The notes under the pieces were generated by a model that saw nothing but the letters and a program-made list of their open reading frames with translations, searched no databases and had not been told where the DNA came from. DNA of 14,085 nucleotides from Pseudomonadota bacterium (GTDB lineage: Bacteria > Desulfobacterota > Syntrophia > Syntrophales > UBA5619): positions 1 through 14,085 of the forward strand of contig JAHIMW010000119.1 of NCBI GenBank assembly GCA_018896355.1, read 5' to 3'. Shown here piece by piece: positions 6,378 through 13,845 of the stretch. How positions within the stretch are numbered: position 1 is the first letter of the stretch; each line of letters begins with the position of its first letter. The position numbers were made by a program, and so were the translations under genes.

Positions 6378-7850
6378 TCAGTCCGGGAGTAGCACCTCGC
6401 CGTCCTCGCGCCGGGCGCCCGCGATCAGCATCGCCGAGATGCCCGCGGCGATCATGCACAGCACGAACGCCATGACGTAGATCGTCGAGAAGGCATGGTT
6501 CAGGTCTGCATGGGAGGCCGTCATCATGTCGGCCGTTCCGGTCCCGGCCAAACTGCAGAGATCGTGGGAGAACACCGTCTCGAACACGGCCACCCCGAGC
6601 ACCTGTCCGAACGAGCCGATGGTGGTGAACACCCCCACCGCTGCGCCGCGGTCGGCCGCCGGCGCAGCCTCCATCGCTTGGCTGTTGTTCGGCGGCTGGA
6701 ACATCCCCGCCGAGGCAGGGAACCAGCACAGGAACGCCACGAGCGCCACCATCCCGCCCGAGAGCGTCTGCGAGAAGAACAGCGCGGACGCCGCAGAGGA
6801 GATCATGGCGACAGTGCAGATCACGGCGGGGTTCAACCGGTCCGAGAGCCGTCCGGCAAGCGGGGCGACGAGGATCATGACGATTGAGGAGATCATGATG
6901 AGGAAGCCTGCCTTGTCGGAGGCGAACCCCTTCTCGATCTGCAGGAAGAACGGGAACATAAACGAGTGGCCGCTGAGCACCAGGAACGCCGTGAATGCTG
7001 CCACGGACGACAGCACGAATCGCCTGTTCCTGAAGATTTTAAAGTCCAGGAGCGGCGTCGGGCTACTGTGCTCGCGGACCACGAACGAGACCAGCAGGAC
7101 CGCGGACGAGATGAACGCCCCGATGATCCACGTCGAGCCCCAACCCAGCTCGTCGCCCATGTTCAGCGCCAGCAGCAGCAGCGACAGCCCGAAGAAGCTG
7201 ATCGCTGCCCCCGGGATGTCGAACTCGGCCAGCGACTCGCCGCGAGAGTCCGTCTTCCCCTCGTCGGGGATCACCCTGCGCGCCACGATGAGGGCGGCCA
7301 CCCCCACGGGGATGTTGATCAGGAAGATCCAGTGCCACGACAAGTACCGGCTGATCAGCCCGCCCAGCGGCGCCCCCACCGCGATCCCAAACCCCACCGC
7401 CGTTCCGAGGAGCCCGAACCCCCAGCCGACGATCTCCCTGGGCAGGAATTTGGGGATCATCGCGTAGCCCGCCGAGACCAGCATGGCCCCGCCTGCCCCC
7501 TGGATGAACCGGCTCGCGACCAGCGCGTAGATGTTCCACGAGAGCCCGCAGAGGAGCGACCCCACCGTGAACACTGCATACCCGCCGATGAACACCTTTT
7601 TAAAGCCGATCCGGTCCCCCATCTTCCCGAACAGCAGCAGCAGGCTCGTGCTCACGAGGAGGTACACGATCACGGTGAACGATATCTGGCCCGTGGTGAC
7701 GCCGAACGACTTGGCGATAGTCGGGAGGGAGATGTTGACTATGTAGCTGTCCAGCTTGGACATGAACGCGGCGATCATGACGCTGAGCACAAGCCAGAAA
7801 TACTGCGATCGCAGGGCTTTGGCATTTTCGCCGCTACTTGCCTTGTTCAT
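6378..7850 (-). CDS. MFS drug-exporter family protein, DHA2 (EmrB/QacA-like)
   Basis: A 490-residue inner-membrane proton-coupled exporter. About 14 hydrophobic segments fit the 14-TM DHA2 branch of the major facilitator superfamily. TM1 carries KLDSYIVNISLPTI (the family LDxTIVNxALP motif, residues about 32-45). Motif A is GKMGDRIGFKK at 75-85 and an arginine-containing RFIQGAGGAML follows at about 114-124. Motif C-like GFGIAVGAPLGGLIS is at 153-167, then WHWIFLINIPVG. Substrate is unknown. The ATG at 7850 has GGGAG about 7 nt upstream. Base composition is clearly richer in GC than the flanking genes, except for the first few codons and the AT-rich leader, suggesting that the body was acquired. 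It has its own promoter, nearly identical to that of the formate dehydrogenase gene. Confidence 0.93.
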   Translation of the reverse strand: MNKASSGENAKALRSQYFWLVLSVMIAAFMSKLDSYIVNISLPTIAKSFGVTTGQISFTVIVYLLVSTSLLLLFGKMGDRIGFKKVFIGGYAVFTVGSLLCGLSWNIYALVASRFIQGAGGAMLVSAGYAMIPKFLPREIVGWGFGLLGTAVGFGIAVGAPLGGLISRYLSWHWIFLINIPVGVAALIVARRVIPDEGKTDSRGESLAEFDIPGAAISFFGLSLLLLALNMGDELGWGSTWIIGAFISSAVLLVSFVVREHSSPTPLLDFKIFRNRRFVLSSVAAFTAFLVLSGHSFMFPFFLQIEKGFASDKAGFLIMISSIVMILVAPLAGRLSDRLNPAVICTVAMISSAASALFFSQTLSGGMVALVAFLCWFPASAGMFQPPNNSQAMEAAPAADRGAAVGVFTTIGSFGQVLGVAVFETVFSHDLCSLAGTGTADMMTASHADLNHAFSTIYVMAFVLCMIAAGISAMLIAGARREDGEVLLPD

Positions 7851-7901
7851 CAGCTCTCCCGACCGTTTGTAATTGAAATGGATATTGATATTATTATTGA
7901 A

Positions 7902-7962
7902 TTGATAAGAACTTGCTTTTTCGTCGGTACAGGATACGGAAGGGAGTCTTGTATGTCAAGGA
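7902..7962 (-). promoter_or_regulatory. Promoter module P1 of the MFS exporter (copy A)
   Basis: On the minus strand: TTGACA (7959-7954), 17 nt, TATCCT (7936-7931), then AGTTCTTATCAA at 7913-7902, about 11-22 nt past the predicted start of transcription. The leader to the ATG at 7850 is about 74 nt and AT-rich. The module matches 10748-10808 at 46 of 61 bases with no gaps, including the spacer core CAAGACT..C.TTCC and the downstream element. A perfect -35 and the unusual conservation of the spacer suggest a shared promoter with an operator, most simply a repressor site overlapping the start region. Confidence 0.75.
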
Positions 7963-7968
7963 GGTTTT

Positions 7969-8006
7969 GTCCATTCCCGTCAAAGGGGGTGGTGGCAAGA
8001 TGACGA
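7969..8006 (+). repeat. Direct repeat R1, copy 2 (amiC 3'-end remnant)
   Basis: A 38-nt near-copy of 5780-5817 (34 of 38). In the plus-strand frame it still reads PFPSKGVVAR-stop, matching the end of the amidase, and then ATGACGA like the start of the next gene. No amidase coding sequence lies upstream: six nt before it is the exporter promoter module. It is therefore a displaced fragment, not a gene. Confidence 0.8.
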
Positions 8007-8059
8007 GATCCAAGCGAACCAACCCTGATGCCGGCCATCCGGATCATAACCCTTACGCT

Positions 8060-10726
8060 TCAGGCTGCTTCGACCTTCACGGCACACGCCTTCAATTCGG
8101 GAATTTTTGAAACAGGGTCCAAGGCCGGGTTCGTCAGAAGATTAACCGCCGCCTCACGGAAATGAAAGTTCATAAAGACTGTGCCCGTAGGGAGACGGTC
8201 CGTTACCTTCGCCTTTACCCGCACCTTGCCGCGCCGGGAGCTGACATCCACCATCATGCCGCTGTCAATGCCGAGATTCTGAGCGTCAGCGGGGTTAATC
8301 TCGATGAGACTTTCCGGACAGCGCTCATTGATGCCCCTGCCGATGCGGGTCATGCTGCCCGTATGATAATGGTACAGCACGCGTCCGGTGGTAAGTATCA
8401 ATGGGTATTCATCATCCGGAATTTCCGCCGGCGCCGCGTATTCGATCGCCTGAAAAAGCCCCTTGCCGCGGACAAACTGATCCTTGTGGAGCATTCTTGT
8501 CCCGGGGTGGTTGAGGGTTGGACAGGGCCAGGCGATCTCCTCTTTTTCCAATCTTGCATATGTGATCCCGGCATAACTGGGGGCGAGGCTGCTGATCTCC
8601 TCCATGATTTCACGGGGATTGTTGTAATTCATCGGGTAGCCAAGGCGGGTGGAGAGAGCGGAAATAATTTCCCAGTCTGCCCTGGCTTCACCTGGCGCGG
8701 GAATGGCCTTGCGGACCCGTTGAACCAGTCTCTCGGAGTTTGTGAATGTTCCGTCCTTCTCGGCAAAACAGGCGGAGGGGAGGACCACATCGGCGGCGCG
8801 GGCCGTTTCAGTCATGAAAATATCCTGCACAACGAGGAAATCGAGTTTCTCAAAGGCCGCTTTCACATGGGTCAGATCGGGGTCGGAAAGCAGGGGGTTT
8901 TCCCCGACAATGTAAAGCCCCTTTACCCGGCCGGCCTCCGCGGCGTGAGTTATCTCCACGACAGTCAGACCGGGTTTGTCCGAGAGAGTTACGCCCCAGG
9001 CCCGCGAAAATTTCTCCCGCAACTCGCTGTTGGACACTTGCTGGTAGGCGGGAAGCACATTGGGCAACGCCCCCATATCACAGGCGCCCTGTACGTTATT
9101 CTGACCGCGGAGCGGATTGATCCCACCCCCTTCCACACCGATATTGCCGCAGACCATCGCAAGGTTTGCCAGGGCCATAACGGTATCCGTACCGTTTGTA
9201 TGCTGGGTAATGCCCATGGTATAGAGGATAGAGGCGGGCCTGGCCTTGCCGTACATGAGGGCTGCCTTTCGCAGGTCCGGAACCGGGATCCCCGTGATCT
9301 CGGACACATGCCGGGGCGTATATTTTTCAACGGCCTTTTCCAGCGCTGCGAAACCTTCGGTCCTTTCCCGGATATAGTCAGCGGCATGGAGGTTCTCTTT
9401 GAGGATAATGTGGATCAGACCGTTAATCCATGCGATATCGGTGCCCGGCCTCTGACGGAGCCAGATATGCGCATGGTCAACAAGATCTATCCGTCGGGGA
9501 TCCACCACGATCAGGTTCGCCCCTTTTCTGAAAACCGCCTCCTTGATGTAGTTCGCGAATATCGGGTGATTATCGGTGGTATTGCTTCCCGTCACCAGGA
9601 TGGTTTCTGATTTGAGCACATCTGCTATGGGGTTGGTCATCGAGCCGCTGCCCAAGGCGATGGCAAGACCTGCCACCGTGGAAGAGTGTCAAAGCCGGGC
9701 ACAATGGTCGATGTTGTTTGTCCCGATCGCCGCCCTCATGAACTTCTGCATCAGATAATTATCTTCATTGGTGCAGCGGGCGGAGGCGAGACCGGCAATG
9801 GCGTCCGGCCCGTGAGAAGCTTTTATGGCGCTGAACTTTTCCGCGATGAGGCTAAGCGCCTGATCCCATGTGGCCTCATGGAATTGCCCGTCTTTCTTGA
9901 TAAGCGGTTTTGTGAGGCGCTCTTCGCTATTGATAAATTCGTACCCGAAACGTCCCTTTACACAAAGACTTCCCCTGTTTGTACCCTTGCTTTCCCGGGT
10001 GGTTATGCCAATAATTCGTTCATGGAGGACATTAAGTTCCATCTGGCAGCCACAGCCGCAGTAAGTGCAGGTGGTCTCAACCCTCTTTGTCATCCAGGGT
10101 CGCCCCTTATATCTGCTGAGGTTTTCCGTCAAGGCCCCGGTGGGGCAAACGCGCAGGCACTCGCCGCAGGATTCACATTTGTCAACGTTCACTGGGGAAA
10201 CCTGTGAATCGTAACCGGAACCGCTGACGTCGATGGCCCCAAGCGCCTTGATGTCCCGGCAGGCGGCAACGCACCGCAGACACATGATGCACCTGTCCGG
10301 CCAGAAACGGATCAGAGGGGTCGCGTAGACAGAACGACGTTCTACTTTCTGAAGCTGGTATGGCGCGGTTTCAATCCCAAATTCATAGACCAGATTCTGA
10401 ACGGTACACTCCCCTCCCTTGTCACAGACGGGGCAATCCAGGGGATGGTTGACCAGAATTAATTGCAGGCTCTCTTTCCGTATCTTCTGAATCCTCTCGG
10501 AATTTGTAACCACGTTGATGCCATCAACTACAGGGGTTGTGCACGCCGTCATCGGGTTGGCGTAGCCTTCCACCTCGACGACGCATATTCGGCATGAACC
10601 TATCGGATTCAGTCTTTTGTGGTAGCAGAGGGTAGGAATCCTGATCCCTGCGGAATTTGCCGCCTCGAGGATCGTCGTATTTTCAGCCACTGTCACCTTG
10701 GTTCCATCTATGGTCAGGGTTATCAT
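8060..10726 (-). CDS. fdhA: Formate dehydrogenase alpha subunit, selenocysteine-containing (TGA read as Sec)
   Basis: An 888-residue Mo/W-bis-pterin enzyme that interconverts formate and CO2. The in-frame TGA at 9691-9689 encodes Sec346 in the context DHCARL-U-HSSTVAGLA, the known active-site sequence, with catalytic His347; a SECIS follows. The N-terminus is NuoG-like: a 2Fe-2S domain with C34, C45, C48, C62, then H94, C98, C101, C107 for a His-Cys3 4Fe-4S cluster. A dicluster ferredoxin part has C146, C149, C152, C156 and C184, C187, C190, C194. The catalytic domain has C220, C223, C227, C255 (CTYCGCGC...CVKG). The pterin-binding C-terminal domain occupies about 770-885. Length and cluster set match the alpha subunits of NAD- or ferredoxin-linked cytoplasmic formate dehydrogenases (Moorella FdhA, Rhodobacter FdsA). 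The ATG at 10726 with AGAGGTG upstream is preferred to the GTG at 10732. There is no twin-arginine signal, so it is cytoplasmic. No beta or gamma subunit gene is adjacent. Confidence 0.95.
9659..9691 (-). promoter_or_regulatory. UGA(Sec) codon and bacterial SECIS element in fdhA
   Basis: After the TGA (9691-9689) come 18 nt and then the apical loop GGTCT (9670-9666). It is closed by a 7-bp stem, GGTGGCA (9677-9671) with TGCCATC (9665-9659), containing one G-U pair. E. coli fdhF has the same 18-nt distance and the same GGUCU loop, where SelB binds. The element lies within the coding region, as bacterial SECIS elements do. It requires selA, selB, selC and selD elsewhere in the genome. Confidence 0.92.
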
Positions 10727-10747
10727 TAACACACCTCTGCTTCTGAT

Positions 10748-10808
10748 TTGATAAGAACTCCTTTTTGAGCGGGCTGAGGATATGGAAAGAAGTCTTGCGT
10801 GTCAAGGA
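10748..10808 (-). promoter_or_regulatory. Promoter module P1 of fdhA (copy B)
   Basis: On the minus strand: TTGACA (10805-10800), 17 nt, TATCCT (10782-10777), then AGTTCTTATCAA at 10759-10748. Predicted transcription starts near 10770, leaving a leader of about 44 nt before the fdhA ATG at 10726. The spacing between -35, -10 and the downstream element is identical to the exporter promoter at 7902-7962. The module ends about 75 nt before the divergent xerD start. Confidence 0.75.
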
Positions 10809-10882
10809 AATTATAACTCTCCTCAGAAATAGGCATTTCAAAAAGGCTTTACTTCTCCCCGCCATTTACGTTAAAAAACATC

Positions 10883-11770
10883 ATGCATCATCTGATCGAC
10901 GAGTATCTGAATTTCATGGCGGTCGAAAAAGGGGCCTCCCGCAACACGATCGACGGGTACAGCCGGGATCTGAACCGGTATGCGGGGTTTGTCGAAGAAC
11001 GCGGGGTCCTTGAGATCGGCCGGATCGGGACGGAGGATGTGATCGCGTACCTGGCGTTTCTGCACGGCGAAGGTCTTGCGGCCAATTCGGTGAACCGTGC
11101 ACTGGCCGCCATCCGGAGTTTTTATCGATATCTGCTCCGGGAGAAGAAGGTGGACCATACCCCGATGGCCCATATCGTACTGGCCAAGGTTTGGACCCGA
11201 CTTCCCGATGTTCTGAGTCGTGAAGAGATGGCCCTGCTGCTGGCGCAACCCGGTGCGGAGACGCCGGCGGAGATCCGGGATTCCGCGATGCTCGAGCTCG
11301 TGTATGCGACCGGAATCCGGGTGTCGGAGCTGATCGGGCTTACCGTAAACAGCATCAACTGGCAGGTGGGGTATCTTGTCGCCATGGGGAAGGGGGAGAA
11401 GGAACGGATCGTCCCCGTGGGTCAGACCGCATACGAGCGGGTCAAACGATACCAGGAAGGGGCAAGGCCGCTTCTTCTCAAGGGGCGCGAGAGCGAGCGG
11501 CTGTTTTTGAACCGCTCGGGAAAAGGGTTGACCCGGCAGGGATTCTGGAAGATCGTGAAGAGGTATGCCGCAAAGGCGGGGCTCAGCAAGGAGATTCATC
11601 CCCACACCTTCCGGCACTCCTTTGCATCGCATCTGCTGGAGGGAGGGGCCGATCTGCGTTCCGTGCAGATCATGCTGGGTCATGCCGACATCTCCACGAC
11701 CCAGATCTACACGCATGTGACCAGGGAACGTCTCAAGGAGATTCATCGGAAGTATCATCCCCGGGGATGA
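10883..11770 (+). CDS. xerD: Tyrosine recombinase XerD/XerC
   Basis: A 295-residue tyrosine recombinase that, in pairs, resolves chromosome dimers at dif. The SAM-like N-terminal DNA-binding domain covers about residues 1-85 (LIDEYLNFMAVEKGASRNTIDGYSRDL). The catalytic domain shows the full set: Arg in ATGIRVSEL, Lys in GKGEKERIVP, HTFRHSFASHLL with His and Arg, the LGHADISTTQIY histidine, and the nucleophilic Tyr in IYTHV. Length is that of Xer proteins, not of phage integrases. The ATG at 10883 fits the family start, but no Shine-Dalgarno is visible before it. XerD is a better fit than XerC by overall style, but the two are hard to separate without a tree. It is followed after 59 nt by the TPR gene on the same strand. 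Confidence 0.93.
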   Translation: MHHLIDEYLNFMAVEKGASRNTIDGYSRDLNRYAGFVEERGVLEIGRIGTEDVIAYLAFLHGEGLAANSVNRALAAIRSFYRYLLREKKVDHTPMAHIVLAKVWTRLPDVLSREEMALLLAQPGAETPAEIRDSAMLELVYATGIRVSELIGLTVNSINWQVGYLVAMGKGEKERIVPVGQTAYERVKRYQEGARPLLLKGRESERLFLNRSGKGLTRQGFWKIVKRYAAKAGLSKEIHPHTFRHSFASHLLEGGADLRSVQIMLGHADISTTQIYTHVTRERLKEIHRKYHPRG

Positions 11771-11829
11771 CGGCATCATCGGGTGATTAAAAAGCAAGAA
11801 GGTCAACGGGGGTCGAAAGGTTGGAATCC

Positions 11830-13827
11830 ATGGAATACAAGTCTGATACGGCATCGAGATCTCGAAGGAAAAGACGAAAATCGACGTGGATCCGGACCGT
11901 TCTTTTGCTCCTCACGGCAGCCGGCCTGGCGACCCTTCTCTTTTACCCGGAAAAGGTTCGGGCGATCGCGGAAGGATGGAACCGCATTCAGAATACCTTT
12001 TCCTTTATCGTCCTCGACCGGAAACCCCATTTCTACTCGCTTCTTCTCGAAAAGAACGGGAAGGATTACCGCCTGACCTCGCGCGATATTTTTGAGGTTT
12101 CCTACCGGGATGAATTTGTGATCAAAGAGGTTTCGACGGATGTTCTCTTTGGCGGCGCGATCGCCGTGGATGTCGCAGGGCTCGGGGATAAGAATGATTT
12201 CGGAAAGCTCCTCAAGGGGATCGATCTGGTGGACAAGGCGGTCCTGACCGGCCGGGGCGGCGTCGGGGGAAACAGACCAGGCGATTATTCGCTGCGGATT
12301 ACCTATCGGGGAGACCCGATCGCGACCATTCCTCTCCGGATACAAATCACCCCCCAGGACTGGCTGCGCTATGCCCGGAGCTCGGGGAATCAGAAGGTTC
12401 AGATCGAATACCTCAAACGGGCGATCGTTCTGAACCGGGAAGATACGAACGTGCGCCGGATGCTTGCCTCCATCTATCTCCATGCCGGCATGACGGGGGA
12501 TGCTATTGCACAGTATCAGGAGATTCGTGCGCTGAAGCCGGATGATACAGCGATCCTGTCCGAGCTGGCAAAGTGCTATCTGAAAAGCGGACAGTACGAG
12601 GAGGCAATACGGATCACCGCGCAGGCCGTCAAAGCCAATCCGAAGGATGATGCCGCGCTGGCCGATATGGCCCTGGCTTGGGGAAAGTTGGGGAATTGGA
12701 AAAAGGCGATCGCCGCTTATGAGGATTCTCTGAAGACGCGACCCGGCAATCCCGCGGTTATGTTCAAGTTGGGGGAGGCTTATGAGAAGACGGGCCAGTT
12801 GGGAAAGGCCGTAGAACAATATCAACTCGTGCTGGAAAAGGTGCCGAAGGCCGATCATGTGGCGGTCGCCCTGGCGAGCGTCACGTTGAAGCTGGGGAAT
12901 TATGACGATGCGATCCGGTGGCATCGGGAGGTTCTGAAGAGACAGCCGAAGAATGCCGCCGCCTATGCCAATCTCGGTCTGGTCTACGGCAGCAAGGGGT
13001 TGACCCGGGAGGAGATCGAGAATTACCGAAAGGCGATCGAACTGAACCCGCGCGATCCGGTGGTTCACTTTAACCTGGCGACCGCCTATGAAAAGGCGAA
13101 TAAGGAGCCGGAGGCGGTTCGGGAATACCGGAAAGTGCTGGAATTGAAACCCCATGATTCTGATTCCGTGGAGAGGCTGGCCGATCTCTATTTCAAGGCG
13201 AAGCGTTTCAGCGAGGCCGTGCCTCTTTATGAGAAGGCGGCGAAGACGAGTCCCCGGAAATCGGTGATTTATACCCGTCTTGGTTTTGCCTACGCCGAGC
13301 TGAAGAAATCCGCCCAGTCCGTGGCAAGCTATGAGCAGGCCATCCGATACGGCGCAAAGGATCCCCATATCCGGCAGAGTCTGGCTCTTTCCTACAGCCA
13401 GACGGGAAAAACGAAAGAATCGATCGCAATGTATGAAACGCTTGCAGCCGCGAAGCCGACGACCGAGGTCCTGAACACGCTGGCGGATGCATACATGAAG
13501 GAAAAACAGTACGACAAGGCCATCCGGATCTATAAGAAGATGATCGAATTGAACCCGAAGAAGGCAGCCGGCTACGCGAGCGCCGCTTACGCATACGGAC
13601 TCAAGGGTGATCCGGACCGGCAGATCGAATATTATCTGAAGTCGCTTAAATGGGATTCGGAGGACGACGAGGTTTATGTGAATCTTGGAGCGGCCTATGA
13701 GAAGAAGGGGCTTTTTCAGGAGGCGCTGAATGCCTACACGACCGCCTATGAACTGAACCCGGACTCGGCGACGGCGGCCAGGAAGATCCCCCAGATGAAG
13801 ATCCGGATGTTGCAGCAGAAACAATAA
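11830..13827 (+). CDS. Membrane-anchored TPR-repeat protein
   Basis: A 665-residue protein probably acting as a protein-interaction scaffold on the periplasmic side. A very basic N-terminus (SRRKRRKSTWIR) leads into one membrane segment at about residues 22-40 (TVLLLLTAAGLATLLFY), giving positive-inside topology. Residues about 55-180 form a domain I do not recognise, including the glycine-rich TGRGGVGGNRPGDYSLRITYRG. From about 195 to the end there are a half repeat and then 13 consecutive TPR units of 34 residues (one of 33), many with the typical NP.. turn (LNPRD, LNPKK, LNPDS). I chose ATG 11830 over TTG 11821: the AAAGG at 11816-11820 is correctly spaced only for the ATG. The gene lies between xerD and kdsA; its role is not known. 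The related arrangement with lipopolysaccharide genes hints at the envelope, but weakly. Confidence 0.85.
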   Translation: MEYKSDTASRSRRKRRKSTWIRTVLLLLTAAGLATLLFYPEKVRAIAEGWNRIQNTFSFIVLDRKPHFYSLLLEKNGKDYRLTSRDIFEVSYRDEFVIKEVSTDVLFGGAIAVDVAGLGDKNDFGKLLKGIDLVDKAVLTGRGGVGGNRPGDYSLRITYRGDPIATIPLRIQITPQDWLRYARSSGNQKVQIEYLKRAIVLNREDTNVRRMLASIYLHAGMTGDAIAQYQEIRALKPDDTAILSELAKCYLKSGQYEEAIRITAQAVKANPKDDAALADMALAWGKLGNWKKAIAAYEDSLKTRPGNPAVMFKLGEAYEKTGQLGKAVEQYQLVLEKVPKADHVAVALASVTLKLGNYDDAIRWHREVLKRQPKNAAAYANLGLVYGSKGLTREEIENYRKAIELNPRDPVVHFNLATAYEKANKEPEAVREYRKVLELKPHDSDSVERLADLYFKAKRFSEAVPLYEKAAKTSPRKSVIYTRLGFAYAELKKSAQSVASYEQAIRYGAKDPHIRQSLALSYSQTGKTKESIAMYETLAAAKPTTEVLNTLADAYMKEKQYDKAIRIYKKMIELNPKKAAGYASAAYAYGLKGDPDRQIEYYLKSLKWDSEDDEVYVNLGAAYEKKGLFQEALNAYTTAYELNPDSATAARKIPQMKIRMLQQKQ

Positions 13828-13845
13828 ATTGTATGAGGAGTGTGC

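Noticed and set aside
6966..8003. 345-residue open frame on the plus strand through the exporter
   Set aside because: Its H, R, P, D, E-rich, low-complexity composition is a shadow of the GC-rich exporter. Only its last few codons matter, because they are the amiC-end remnant reported separately.
7913..8110. 65-residue plus-strand frame in the exporter-fdhA gap
   Set aside because: It covers the exporter promoter, the repeat remnant and the fdhA 3' end; there is no ribosome site and no recognisable protein.
8162..9610. 482-residue open frame on the plus strand opposite fdhA
   Set aside because: It is a shadow of fdhA codons: no family resemblance and no ribosome site, whereas the opposite strand encodes a well-conserved enzyme.
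9689..10726. A separate short NuoG/ferredoxin-like gene ending at TGA 9689, with a second dehydrogenase gene starting at GTG 9676
   Set aside because: The two halves are in the same frame, the TGA falls exactly at the active-site Sec/Cys position and a SECIS follows, so this is one gene. The GTG at 9676 lies inside a conserved motif and has no ribosome site.
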